Counted from the first letter of the stretch, positions 1 through 7,895 are shown. The stretch: DNA of 19,937 nucleotides from JBJENW01 sp051880395 (GCA_051880395.1 JBJENW010000084.1:1-19937); one strand, 5' to 3'. A program made the numbers and translations. Notes: generated from the sequence alone by a model not told the origin.

Positions 1-57
1 TGACTTTTTTCATCATCTGATTTGATGTGAATCACTTGGAGAAGTGACAGCTCGATT

Positions 58-86
58 ATTCTACCATGGATTCTTTTTTGTGTCAA
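58..86 (-). promoter_or_regulatory. Near-consensus sigma-A promoter reading out of the window
   Basis: On the minus strand the -35 box TTGACA (86-81) is followed after 17 bases by TAGAAT (63-58). Transcription would start near position 51 and run off the left edge, so the gene served is not in the window. Just downstream a small perfect hairpin (TCACTT, GGAG, AAGTGA at 32-47) would lie in the 5' leader. This is sequence-only evidence, but an exact -35 with ideal spacing is strong. Confidence 0.7.
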
Positions 87-134
87 GCATTTTTTTCTTT
101 CTCGTTCAAATAATCATTCTTTGTGTTTGTTTCT

Positions 135-206
135 GGACGCAGGAGCCATGTTTTTTCGGCGGGCAAACCTGCGTGAAGCACCTGCAGCCAGTTTTTCTGA
201 GCGTCC
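135..206. repeat. Nested inverted repeat in the 1-307 gene-free region
   Basis: Two overlapping pairings compete here. ACGCAGG (137-143) can pair with CCTGCGT (168-174), and GGACGC (135-140) can pair with GCGTCC (201-206). The segment is more GC-rich than its surroundings. A further palindrome, TGTGA-TT-TCACA, lies at 220-231. I see no gene in 1-307; the short open frame there has no ribosome site and no recognisable product. The repeat could be a structured RNA, a weak terminator for the lipoprotein operon, or a repeat remnant. Confidence 0.4.
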
Positions 207-307
207 GGATTGGAAAACATGTGATTTCACAACATCATAGACAAAGGAACTCTAAGAATATATTCTGCTACATTTCTTTCAGTAACAGATTTTCAAAACG
301 TCCAAAA

Positions 308-1057
308 TTATAATTTGATTTCATACGTTTCCCCATGAATCAACACCTGCAGATTGATATTTTGAATGGAATTTGCTGTTTCCTCCGGCAGTTGAAACAG
401 AAGAACTGTCGAAACAGTCTGCCCTACATTTAAATCAGCCGAAAAGGTACTTAGATCATCTAACAGGATCGTTGTTTCAGCTTGAACCTTTGTTCCATCA
501 TTTACATTCACTGTAAAAACCGGACCTGCATCTAACAAATTGCAATTCATTGCCTCCGCTGCCTGGTTTGTCAAATCAATGTGCATAATCAAAAAGCTTT
601 TTCCCTGTACAGCATTTACAGCATAATAATCGCCTTCTGTATAAGATGATGCAATATCGTATCCCTTGTACGTCGCAGCAACCTCTCCTAACCCCAGTGC
701 TTGTTGAAATGTAACCTGTTCTTTCTGCGTCTGTTCTGTCTGGTCTGTTTCTGATGACTGACCTTCTGTGGAAGGCTTTTCCTCTAATGTTGTTTCTTCC
801 TTTGGAGTTGATTCCTGCGGTTGTTCTGTCTCATCCTCTATCTCTGTACTTTTCCCGCTATCAATCTGATCATCCGCCACATACGTCAAGCCTTCGCCTT
901 GTAAGTTATTATATTTTGCCACAGTGCGCGCGGAATAATTTACAATAATTTTTTCTTCTTCCTCTGTCATCTCTAAAAGTTGATCTCCACATCCTGTACA
1001 AAACAATGCGGACAAAATGACCAATAGGCAGCTCCATTTTTTTCTGTTCTTTTTCAT
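308..1057 (-). CDS. Lipoprotein with acidic linker, downstream of a two-component system
   Basis: This is a predicted exported lipoprotein of 249 residues. A basic, hydrophobic signal peptide (residues 1-22) ends in a lipobox-like CTGC, with Cys23 as the lipidation site; the -3 residue is Cys rather than the usual Leu. Residues about 64-114 form a low-complexity linker rich in Glu, Thr, Gln and Ser, typical of a spacer across the wall. The C-terminal part (about 115-249) looks like a beta-rich extracellular domain of the DUF4352/DUF5067 (telokin-like) kind seen in Gram-positive lipoproteins; that assignment is by general resemblance only. It lies 118 bp behind the histidine kinase gene on the same strand and I see no convincing promoter in the gap, so co-transcription is likely. 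GGGGAT/GGAG precedes the ATG. The function is unknown; a role in sensing or as a target of the kinase is inference. Confidence 0.8.
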   Translation of the reverse strand: MKKNRKKWSCLLVILSALFCTGCGDQLLEMTEEEEKIIVNYSARTVAKYNNLQGEGLTYVADDQIDSGKSTEIEDETEQPQESTPKEETTLEEKPSTEGQSSETDQTEQTQKEQVTFQQALGLGEVAATYKGYDIASSYTEGDYYAVNAVQGKSFLIMHIDLTNQAAEAMNCNLLDAGPVFTVNVNDGTKVQAETTILLDDLSTFSADLNVGQTVSTVLLFQLPEETANSIQNINLQVLIHGETYEIKL

Positions 1058-1175
1058 ACTCCATCCCCACTTTTTATTTTCATCAAGTACTTATTTTTTG
1101 AGAAATGCTTCCCTTCTTTCTTGTTCTATATCGTCATCTTTTTGTATTTTCTGAATCTTTTTCAAAAAGAAAGTC

Positions 1176-2678
1176 TTATTCTTGGGCTCTAGTGTCTAAT
1201 TCCATCCAAAATTCCACTCCATTTTCATGATTGATCACACCACATTCTCGATGGAATGACTCCATAATTGCCTTTACAATCGAAAGCCCGATTCCGCTGC
1301 CACCATATGCCCGCGTTCTTGCCTTATCCACCTTATAAAATTTTTCCCAGATATTATCCAGATCCTCATTTGGAATCGGTTTTCCGGTATTAAACACACT
1401 CACTCGTACGCAGTCCTCTTTCTGTGTAAACTTAATATCAATCCGCTTTTCTCCTTCACAATGATTGATTGCATTACTTAAATAATTTGTAATAACCTCT
1501 TCTACTTTAAATTCATCCGCCCATGCATAGACAACTTGATTTTGTTGTCCAAATGTCAGTTTGATTTGATTTTGCTGTAACAAAATATCTGTTGACTGAA
1601 TGACTCCGCAGATCAATTCTGTTAAGTTAAATCGCTCCATCTGCACAATATCATTTCCAAATTCCAATTGATTTAATGTCAGAAGTTTTTTTACCATCCG
1701 ATTCATTTTTCCAGCTTCGTCAATGATAACATCACAATAAAAATCGCGGCTTTCTTCACTGTCATTCACACATTCCTGCAATCCTTCCGCATATCCTTGA
1801 ATCAATGCCAGAGGTGTTTTCAACTCATGGGAAACATTTGACAAAAATTCTTTTCGCATTTCATCAATTTCATTTTTCTTTTTGATATCAATTTTTAATT
1901 CGTTATTTGCACTTTTAAGCTCCGAAATTGTTGTTTCCAGCGTCTTTGAAAGAGAATTCATGCAATCTCCCAGCATATCAATTTCTTTATTTGTCTGCTC
2001 CTTTGACTCATAACGGACATTAAAATCCAGATGACTCATTCGCTGTGCCAACTCTGTCAATCGAAGCAGCGGAGCCGTCATTTTTTTTGATACAAACGAG
2101 CTTACAAATATGCCGATTCCACAGGCGATCAGTCCAGCAAAAAAGAGAAACTGATTTGAAACTGCCGCGCTTTCCTTGATACTTTCCAGTGCAATCCGCA
2201 TGAAAATCTGATTTCCATCCTGAAGATTTCCCATCAAAACTAAATATTGCTCGTTCATACGTTTATCCGTCAGCTTTCCGATTTTATAATTCTCTGTCGA
2301 TTTCAAAATACGTATTTTTTCTTTTCCCGAAACATTACCAAAAAAGACATCCATAAATTGTTTGGATGTCAACATATTGGAAGACGCAATAACCGTCGAA
2401 TGGTCCGGCCTCATAATGATTGTCGCAATATTCCCGTTAGAGCAAATTCGCTCAAATTCAATTGAAAATTCATCTGTTTCTAATTCCCCTTCTCGGCTGA
2501 CTGCATCTATTTTCTGGTATGCCTCTTTCAACTCATTCTGCTTATGAATCCGATAATATGTACCGAGAAAAACAGTATTAAAAAACCAACACAACAACAC
2601 CGTCAAAAGCACCATCCCAACAAGTGAAACCGCTATTTGATGGGTAATCGATCTTTGTTTTCGTTCTTCGTGTTTCAT
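1176..2678 (-). CDS. Membrane sensor histidine kinase (HAMP, HisKA, HATPase_c)
   Basis: This 500-residue sensor kinase autophosphorylates on His and passes the phosphate to the response regulator encoded just upstream. A first membrane segment lies at about residues 17-38, followed by an extracytoplasmic sensor region (about 39-175), a second membrane segment (about 176-197), and a HAMP linker (about 198-250). The H-box SHELKTP has His284. The N-box around 396-406 contains Asn398, Asn402 and Asn405. The F-box is IWEKFYK (444-449) and the G2 box GGSGIGLS is at 459-466. The G1 box reads NTG (430-432) instead of the usual DxG; I believe this variant occurs in other clostridial kinases. The ATG overlaps the regulator stop in an ATGA, with GAGGTGG upstream inside the regulator gene, indicating translational coupling. 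The signal sensed is not evident. Confidence 0.95.
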   Translation of the reverse strand: MKHEERKQRSITHQIAVSLVGMVLLTVLLCWFFNTVFLGTYYRIHKQNELKEAYQKIDAVSREGELETDEFSIEFERICSNGNIATIIMRPDHSTVIASSNMLTSKQFMDVFFGNVSGKEKIRILKSTENYKIGKLTDKRMNEQYLVLMGNLQDGNQIFMRIALESIKESAAVSNQFLFFAGLIACGIGIFVSSFVSKKMTAPLLRLTELAQRMSHLDFNVRYESKEQTNKEIDMLGDCMNSLSKTLETTISELKSANNELKIDIKKKNEIDEMRKEFLSNVSHELKTPLALIQGYAEGLQECVNDSEESRDFYCDVIIDEAGKMNRMVKKLLTLNQLEFGNDIVQMERFNLTELICGVIQSTDILLQQNQIKLTFGQQNQVVYAWADEFKVEEVITNYLSNAINHCEGEKRIDIKFTQKEDCVRVSVFNTGKPIPNEDLDNIWEKFYKVDKARTRAYGGSGIGLSIVKAIMESFHRECGVINHENGVEFWMELDTRAQE

Positions 2679-3355
2679 TCATCCACCTCAAATTTATATC
2701 CCATTCCCCAAATTGTTTTGATATATTTGCCTTTTTCCCCCATCTTACTCCGGAGTTTTTTTACATGGGTATCAATTGTTCTCGCATCGCCGAAATAGTC
2801 ATAATTCCAAACGTGATTCAATATTTTTTCTCTCGAAAGTGCTATTCCAACATTTTCCACAAAATATGACAGCAATTCAAATTCTTTGAAACTCAATTCT
2901 ACCCTTTCATTATCAATTGTAACAATGTGAGCAGATTTATCAATCACAATTCCTCCTATTTCCTCTTTTTCTTCTGCCGACATCTGATTCGTTCGACGCA
3001 AAATTGCCTCAACACGGGCAACAAGGATTTTCGGACTAAACGGTTTTGCAATATACTCATCCGCTCCTATATCAAACCCTTGTAATTCGTCGGTTTCTTC
3101 TCCTTTTGCTGTCAACATGATAATCGGTACTTTGGATGTCTCTCGAATTTCTCTGCAGACGTCCCATCCGTTGATTTTCGGCATCATCACATCCAGAATG
3201 ATCAGGGCAATACTCTTATCCTGATAAAATAGATCCAGTGCCTGCTCCCCATCTTCCGCTTCAATCACATCAAAATTCTGACGAACCAAAAAATCTCGTA
3301 CCAGCTTTCTCATTCTGCTCTCGTCATCTACCACTAAAATTTTTAATTTTTCCAT
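2675..3355 (-). CDS. OmpR/PhoB-family response regulator
   Basis: This is a DNA-binding response regulator of 226 residues. The receiver domain (about 1-115) has the acidic pair Asp10/Asp11, phospho-acceptor Asp55 in LDVMMP, Thr82 and Lys104 in AKPF. A winged-helix effector domain follows (about 130-226), ending in the typical TIWGMGYKF hairpin. I placed the start at 3355 rather than the first in-frame ATG at 3412. GGAGAG sits 10 bases upstream of this ATG, the protein then begins MEKLKILVVDDE as the family does, and the extra 19 residues would be unlike the family. It is the first gene of an overlapping pair with the histidine kinase. The regulon cannot be read from the sequence; the co-directional lipoprotein gene downstream is one plausible target. 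Confidence 0.95.
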   Translation of the reverse strand: MEKLKILVVDDESRMRKLVRDFLVRQNFDVIEAEDGEQALDLFYQDKSIALIILDVMMPKINGWDVCREIRETSKVPIIMLTAKGEETDELQGFDIGADEYIAKPFSPKILVARVEAILRRTNQMSAEEKEEIGGIVIDKSAHIVTIDNERVELSFKEFELLSYFVENVGIALSREKILNHVWNYDYFGDARTIDTHVKKLRSKMGEKGKYIKTIWGMGYKFEVDE

Positions 3356-3450
3356 ATTACTCATTCTCTCCATTCTTTTTTGATTGTTTTCATCCCAATG
3401 GAAATTTTTCACTGTGTTTAAGATAACATAGATTTATGATAAAAATGTGA

Positions 3451-4164
3451 CTAATCTTCGTTTCCGTTTTCCAAATATTCCTCTCTTTTTCGGATATTTT
3501 CTTCCTCTTCGTTCATTTTTTTCTCTCGCTGTTTCAATTCGTGTTCTTTCTGCTGCAGCTGACTTTCCCAGTTTTCGTACTTGTTTATAATTTTGGTTTC
3601 ATAATCTAAAATCGTCGGATTTTCACTCGTAGATGAAATCCAAAACATCAGTAAAATAATAATTATCAAAAAAACATTTCCTGCCACAGACACATGCAGC
3701 CATTTTTTTTCTTTTTGTAATGTAATGGGTTGTCTTTTTTCCCTGCGGATTTCTGCTGCCTTCTTGGTTTTCATCTCCGACACCTGATTTGCAAACATAC
3801 GGGCTGTTTCTATTCCTTTTTCAGAAATATCTTCCTGCAGTGATTCCACTGCGCTTTCCTTTCCATCCGGTGTAATAAAATTTGGTTTTGGAGCTGTTTT
3901 TCGGATTTTTTCCCGTTCTATTTCCATCTTATTTTCTTTTTCTTTTTGTTCATCAAGATACCGTCGCATCTCTGCTAAAAATTCTAATCCGACCGGTGTT
4001 TCAAACATATTCTGTTTCAAAAGATTCTCGTATACCTGCGCAACTAGCTTCGGATCCTTCCAATCGATTTTTTCTCGTACATACCGAACCCCTTCCGCCT
4101 CCTGACGAGCCTTTTTCTGCATATAAGCAGCCGTTTTTTGTGTTTCTTGCTGTATTTCTGCCAT
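3451..4164 (-). CDS. Unrecognised single-pass membrane protein with charged coiled coil
   Basis: I do not recognise this 237-residue protein. Residues 1-150 are highly charged and largely helical, with a conserved-looking patch around 33-70. One clear membrane segment lies at about 157-177. Residues about 195-235 are a Glu/Lys/Gln-rich heptad stretch that should form a coiled coil. There is no signal peptide, so a large N-terminal cytoplasmic domain with an outside or inside coiled-coil tail is possible; the positive residues just before the membrane segment favour a cytoplasmic N-terminus. AGGAGGG precedes the ATG by a good spacing. It ends 95 bp before the response regulator start on the same strand, so it may be the first gene of the signalling operon. 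A structural or signal-input role is inference only. Confidence 0.75.
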   Translation of the reverse strand: MAEIQQETQKTAAYMQKKARQEAEGVRYVREKIDWKDPKLVAQVYENLLKQNMFETPVGLEFLAEMRRYLDEQKEKENKMEIEREKIRKTAPKPNFITPDGKESAVESLQEDISEKGIETARMFANQVSEMKTKKAAEIRREKRQPITLQKEKKWLHVSVAGNVFLIIIILLMFWISSTSENPTILDYETKIINKYENWESQLQQKEHELKQREKKMNEEEENIRKREEYLENGNED

Positions 4165-4234
4165 AAAGCCCTCCTTTCTATCTAATATTCTCTCGGAGTC
4201 TCTTTGTGCCTGATTTTGTGAGATGATTTTTTGT

Positions 4235-4297
4235 CAGATGTGCACAAATTTATGAGGCGTACGTGGAACGTACATTGATTAAATTTGTATGCATCTG
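4235..4297. repeat. Symmetric 63-bp hairpin element in the 4165-4488 gap
   Basis: Outer arms of 18 bases (4235-4252 and 4280-4297) match at 15 positions. Inside them, after a symmetric 6-by-6 mismatch (4253-4258 and 4274-4279), is a perfect GTACGT-GGA-ACGTAC hairpin (4259-4273). A small CCGC-AAAA-GCGG stem follows on the right (around 4311-4322). The rest of the 324-bp gap is AT-rich, with the ribosome site of the gene starting at 4164 on its left and a terminator on its right. The shape suggests a dispersed palindromic element or a large operator, but I cannot count genomic copies. Confidence 0.6.
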
Positions 4298-4436
4298 GCG
4301 TAAAATCAGCCGCAAAAGCGGGCACAAGGGAGATTCCGAGAAAACATTCTATAATATACTCTCTCTTTTCTTCAATTATCTTTATTCTAACATATTTTTT
4401 CTCTTTTTACACACAAAAAACCGAAAAGTTTCCAAT

Positions 4437-4481
4437 AAAAAAAACAGCTTCTCTTTGCACTATCTGATAAAAGCTGTTTTT
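4437..4481 (-). terminator. Rho-independent terminator after the small membrane protein gene
   Basis: An 11-bp stem (4440-4450 with 4471-4481, core ACAGCTT/AAGCTGT) with a 20-base loop is followed on the minus strand by a run of eight T (4444-4437). It lies just downstream of the stop at 4489. Confidence 0.85.
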
Positions 4482-4488
4482 TCAAATC

Positions 4489-4815
4489 CTATTCATCTTT
4501 ATAAACTCGAAAGTATCCGGCTGCAATATACCCGCCACACCAGATAGCTCCAATGACAGTTGTAGAAAATAAAATTTTTACAAGCGATCTCACAAAAAAT
4601 GACCAAACCAGTGTACCGGAAGAAATTGCATCATATATACCGATCAAAGGTCGCGCCAGCATCAGCCATCCCCCTATATATGTAGCAAGAATAACCGATA
4701 CTAAACGAATCAAAAAGCGCAACACTTTATGAGTCCCTTGTATTTCTATATTTTGTTCTAATATGTCCTTCGTTTCCTGCATTTTTTCCCTCATCTCTTT
4801 TTTTGTATTTTCCAT
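4489..4815 (-). CDS. Small unrecognised two-helix membrane protein
   Basis: This is a 108-residue protein with a charged N-terminus (about 1-30), a hydrophobic segment at about 33-56 and a second at about 72-98, then a short charged tail. I do not recognise the family. The start is uncertain. The ATG at 4815 has GGAAAAGGA only two bases upstream. In-frame ATGs at 4794 and 4782 are alternatives, and the last has an AGGGAAAA stretch before it. The gene begins only about 15 bases beyond the T-run of the ssrA terminator, so its ribosome site lies at the terminator edge and there is no room for a separate promoter after that hairpin. Expression by terminator read-through, or from a promoter inside ssrA, is inferred. 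A proper terminator follows it, supporting a real transcription unit. Confidence 0.65.
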   Translation of the reverse strand: MENTKKEMREKMQETKDILEQNIEIQGTHKVLRFLIRLVSVILATYIGGWLMLARPLIGIYDAISSGTLVWSFFVRSLVKILFSTTVIGAIWCGGYIAAGYFRVYKDE

Positions 4816-4830
4816 ATTCCTTTTCCAAAG

Positions 4831-4865
4831 AAAAAACCTGAAATGTTATGGTGTAACATTTCAGG
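4831..4865 (-). terminator. ssrA terminator
   Basis: A perfect 12-bp stem (4865-4854 with 4848-4837, ends CCTGAAAT/ATTTCAGG) with a five-base loop is followed on the minus strand by six T. It lies eight bases past the tmRNA 3' end. Confidence 0.92.
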
Positions 4866-4873
4866 CTGCATCA

Positions 4874-5214
4874 TGGAGTAGACGGGAATCGAACCCGTGT
4901 CCAAAAACAAATCCCCTGTCCTTCTACGAGTGTAGTCCGTCTTTTTTCATTCCCTCCACGGCACTTGGGCGAACACAATTACCGCTTTAGTAGCTTCATG
5001 ATACGCCTGTATGGGCAAAGCTTAGCATACATCGTTTCCTACATGGTTGATGCCTGGATTCTAAAGTGTAGGTGCTCTAGAGCAGACAACGCGCCCTTAG
5101 GCAGCGTAAGCTAATTCTGTATCGTTAGCGTTTAATTTTAAGTTTGAAATTTAACGCATTTCATGCGACTCGCTTCTCCAGCTTCATCATCCCTGTCGAA
5201 GCCTTTACTACCCC
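4874..5214 (-). ncRNA. ssrA: tmRNA (transfer-messenger RNA)
   Basis: This RNA rescues stalled ribosomes together with SmpB and tags the unfinished protein for proteolysis. The 5' acceptor strand GGGGUAG (5214-5208) pairs with CUACUCC (4881-4875) over seven base pairs. The T-arm ACGGG-TTCGATT-CCCGT precedes the 3' strand, and the 5' part has the typical GGCUUCGACAGGGA sequence. The tag frame resumes at GCU (5129-5127) and ends at UAA (5099-5097), encoding ANDTELAYAA. The gene encodes the discriminator A (4874) but the next bases are TGA, so the 3' CCA is not encoded and must be added after processing. A consensus promoter and a strong terminator flank it, so it can be expressed independently of smpB. 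Confidence 0.97.
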
Positions 5215-5246
5215 GGGATTTCTGTTGCTGTCTATTCAGCTCTCCT

Positions 5247-5275
5247 ATTATACACATTTTTTCTTTAAACGTCAA
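5247..5275 (-). promoter_or_regulatory. ssrA promoter
   Basis: TTGACG (5275-5270), 17 bases, TATAAT (5252-5247) on the minus strand. Initiation near 5240 would give a leader of about 26 bases ahead of the mature tmRNA end, to be removed by RNase P. It lies directly behind the smpB stop codon. Confidence 0.9.
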
Positions 5276-5283
5276 TCCTATTT

Positions 5284-5748
5284 TTAAAGATTTCTGATTT
5301 TAAATTCGCGCTCTGCCTCTCTGCGCTGATCTTTCTTCGCGATATCCTGTCGTTTATCATATAATTTTTTTCCTTTTGCAAGTGCGATCTGTACTTTTAC
5401 AAGACTTCCTTTTAAGTACACCTGCACCGGAACGATCGTATAGCCTTTTTCTGCAATTTTTCCGTCTAATTTTTGAATTTCTTTTTTGTGCAGCAACAAT
5501 TTTTTCGGTCTAAGCGGATCCCTGTTAAATATATTTCCCTTTTCATATGGACTGATATGCATCCCGTATAAAATCACTTCTCCATTTTCGATACGGATAA
5601 ATGCTTCTTTTATACTGCATTTTCCCATCCGCATGGATTTGACTTCTGTCCCGTGGAGGCTGATTCCAGCCTCGTACAGTTCCTCCAAAAAATAATCATG
5701 TCTTGCCTTTTTATTATTCGCGATCAGCTTCATCGGTTCTTTCGCCAT
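5284..5748 (-). CDS. smpB: SsrA-binding protein SmpB
   Basis: SmpB binds the tRNA-like domain of tmRNA and carries it into the stalled ribosome, mimicking a codon-anticodon stem. The 154-residue protein has the family landmarks: the N-terminal NNKKARHDYF, HGTEVKS, the central RPKKLLLHKKEI, and the basic tail with GKKLYDKR and a helical REAEREFK. The length is normal. I chose ATG 5748, six bases after AGGAGG, instead of the ATG at 5754 that touches the ribosome site. The start overlaps the end of rnr by 35 bp, indicating translational coupling. ssrA follows from its own promoter, so the protein and its RNA partner are neighbours. Confidence 0.97.
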   Translation of the reverse strand: MAKEPMKLIANNKKARHDYFLEELYEAGISLHGTEVKSMRMGKCSIKEAFIRIENGEVILYGMHISPYEKGNIFNRDPLRPKKLLLHKKEIQKLDGKIAEKGYTIVPVQVYLKGSLVKVQIALAKGKKLYDKRQDIAKKDQRREAEREFKIRNL

Positions 5749-7879
5749 CTTCATCCTCCTCTTTTAACATAAAATCAATCGTACGCAACTGTCTGTCGCA
5801 ACGCACCGGAACAACCGATACTTGTTCCCCCAGTTTAAACCGTCTGCCAGAGTGCTCACCGACCAACTCATATGTTGACTCCTGATAATTGTAAAAATCA
5901 TCCGTCAGTGACTGTACCGGGATCATTCCTTCAACCGTATTCGGCAGTTCGACATAAATTCCCCAATTTGTTATGCCAGAAATCACACCTGTAAACGACT
6001 GCCCCAGATACTGTTCCATATATTCTGCTTTTTTTAGCTTATTTGTTTCCCGTTCTGTCTCATCTGCGCGTCGTTCCATTTCACTAGAATGCTTCGCCAC
6101 TTCCGGCAGAATTTCCTCATAATGTTTTCGCCGTTTTTCATTCATACGTCCGCGCAGATTATCTTTGATGATCCGATGAATCTGTAAATCCGGATACCGA
6201 CGAATCGGTGAAGTAAAGTGACAGTAATACGAGGATGCCAGTCCAAAATGTCCCTCACTCTGCGTCGTGTATTTTGCCTGTTTCATTGAGCGAAGAGTCA
6301 GTCGGCTGATCAATGCCTCCTCTTTTGTACCTTCCACCTTTGTCAAAAGTTTTTGCAAATCTTTCGGATGAATCCCATTTTGTCCCACATGCATATCATA
6401 ACCAAAATTTCGAATAAAGGTTGCTAGTTTGTAAATCTTATCCTCATCCGGCCAATCATGGCTTCGATATACAAACGGCAGTTCCTGCCAGAAGCAATCC
6501 TCTGCCACGGTTTCATTTGCAGCCAACATAAAATCTTCAATCATTTTCGTCGCTACATTTCGCTCATATGGCAATATTTCAATCGGTTTTCCATTTTCAT
6601 CAACTTTAATTTTTGTCTCCGGGAAATCAAAATCGATGGACCCGCGCTGCATCCGCTTTTTCCGCAAAATCGCTGCCAATTCCTGCATTTTTTCCAGCAT
6701 CGGAACAATCTTTGCATATCGCTCACACAGCTGCGGATCATGATCTTCTAAAATCTTCTTTACACCTGTATAACTCATGCGCTCGTTTACATTTATGACA
6801 GATTCTCCGATTTTATGATCGATAATATTTCCTTTTTGATCAATCCGCATGATACAACTCAGTGTCAATCGGTTTTCTCCTGCATTCAAAGAACAGATTC
6901 CGTTTGAAAGCTTATGTGGCAGCATCGGAATCACTCGATCGACAAGGTATACACTTGTTCCTCGCTTTAAAGCTTCTACATCCAACGCACTGTGTTCCTG
7001 CACATAATTCGAGACATCCGCAATATGCACACCAAGAACATAAATTTCCCCATCCATTGTCAAGGAAACTGCATCATCAAGATCTTTGGCATCCTCGCCG
7101 TCAATCGTGATCATTTGCCAATCCCGTAAATCCATGCGTCCCGCCATATCAGCCGTACTGACTTCATTGGAAACATTCTCCACTTGATGCATAATTTTTT
7201 CAGAAAATTCTACCGGCAGACCATACGCCCGAACGATTGACATAATATCCGTTCCCGGGTCATTTTCATGACCTAGAATTTCCACTACTTTTCCTTCCGG
7301 TTTTTTCCCAGGTTTTCCGTAGTTTGTAATCTGCACAACTACTTTATGTCCATCTATCGCACCCTTTGTGTGCTCTTTTGCGATAAAAAGATCCTGATCG
7401 ATTTTCTGATTATCCGGAATCACAAAACCGAAATTTTTATTTTGTTCAAATGTACCGACTACTTCTGTCAATCCATGAGATAAAATCTTCACGACCTTTC
7501 CTTCCCGTCGTTTCCCGGTCGGACTTTTCGATATAGTAATTTGTACGGTATCCATATGAAATGCACCGTTCTTTTCTTTTTCAGGAATAAAGATATCTTC
7601 CGCTTCCCCCTCTAATGTCACAAAGCCAAATCCACGTGGATGTCCGGTAAATACTCCTATGATCTGTTTTTCGGTGGCAATGGTATATTTTCCACGCTTG
7701 GAACGTTCAATTTTTCCCTCCGCTTCCAATTCGTCGAGACACTGCTGCAGTTCTTTTTTTTCTTCATGTGCAAGACCAAAAAAAACAGCCAATTCCTTTG
7801 CCTTCATTGGAACATACAGGTCATCCTGCATCAATTGCTGTAACATCTTTTTTCTCTGTTCTAATAATTTTTTGTCCAT
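5714..7879 (-). CDS. rnr: Ribonuclease R (RNB family 3'-5' exoribonuclease)
   Basis: RNase R is a processive 3'-5' exonuclease that degrades structured RNA, including messages released by the tmRNA system. In 721 residues the order is: winged-helix region (about 8-68), two cold-shock domains (about 73-115 and 140-185), RNB catalytic domain (about 248-580), and a C-terminal S1 domain (about 627-707). The catalytic aspartates sit in DGEDAKDLDDA (Asp260, 266, 268, 269), and the family motif SPIRRYPDL is at 557-565. The acidic tail is short, without the long lysine-rich extension of the E. coli enzyme. I placed the start at ATG 7879, behind AAAGGAAA. The longer open frame to 7984 would run into secG and lacks family sequence. 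It is in the secG-rnr-smpB-ssrA order usual in Firmicutes. Confidence 0.97.
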   Translation of the reverse strand: MDKKLLEQRKKMLQQLMQDDLYVPMKAKELAVFFGLAHEEKKELQQCLDELEAEGKIERSKRGKYTIATEKQIIGVFTGHPRGFGFVTLEGEAEDIFIPEKEKNGAFHMDTVQITISKSPTGKRREGKVVKILSHGLTEVVGTFEQNKNFGFVIPDNQKIDQDLFIAKEHTKGAIDGHKVVVQITNYGKPGKKPEGKVVEILGHENDPGTDIMSIVRAYGLPVEFSEKIMHQVENVSNEVSTADMAGRMDLRDWQMITIDGEDAKDLDDAVSLTMDGEIYVLGVHIADVSNYVQEHSALDVEALKRGTSVYLVDRVIPMLPHKLSNGICSLNAGENRLTLSCIMRIDQKGNIIDHKIGESVINVNERMSYTGVKKILEDHDPQLCERYAKIVPMLEKMQELAAILRKKRMQRGSIDFDFPETKIKVDENGKPIEILPYERNVATKMIEDFMLAANETVAEDCFWQELPFVYRSHDWPDEDKIYKLATFIRNFGYDMHVGQNGIHPKDLQKLLTKVEGTKEEALISRLTLRSMKQAKYTTQSEGHFGLASSYYCHFTSPIRRYPDLQIHRIIKDNLRGRMNEKRRKHYEEILPEVAKHSSEMERRADETERETNKLKKAEYMEQYLGQSFTGVISGITNWGIYVELPNTVEGMIPVQSLTDDFYNYQESTYELVGEHSGRRFKLGEQVSVVPVRCDRQLRTIDFMLKEEDEDGERTDEADRE

Positions 7880-7895
7880 AGTTTCCTTTCCTATA

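Noticed and set aside
121..210. Possible c-di-GMP-I riboswitch at the left end, because of GGGCAAACC
   Set aside because: Only that short string matches; the second conserved half (GGGACGCAAAGC-like) is missing.
44..313. Plus-strand open frame of 89 codons at the left end
   Set aside because: No ribosome site, odd composition, overlaps an inverted repeat and a minus-strand promoter, and no recognisable domain.
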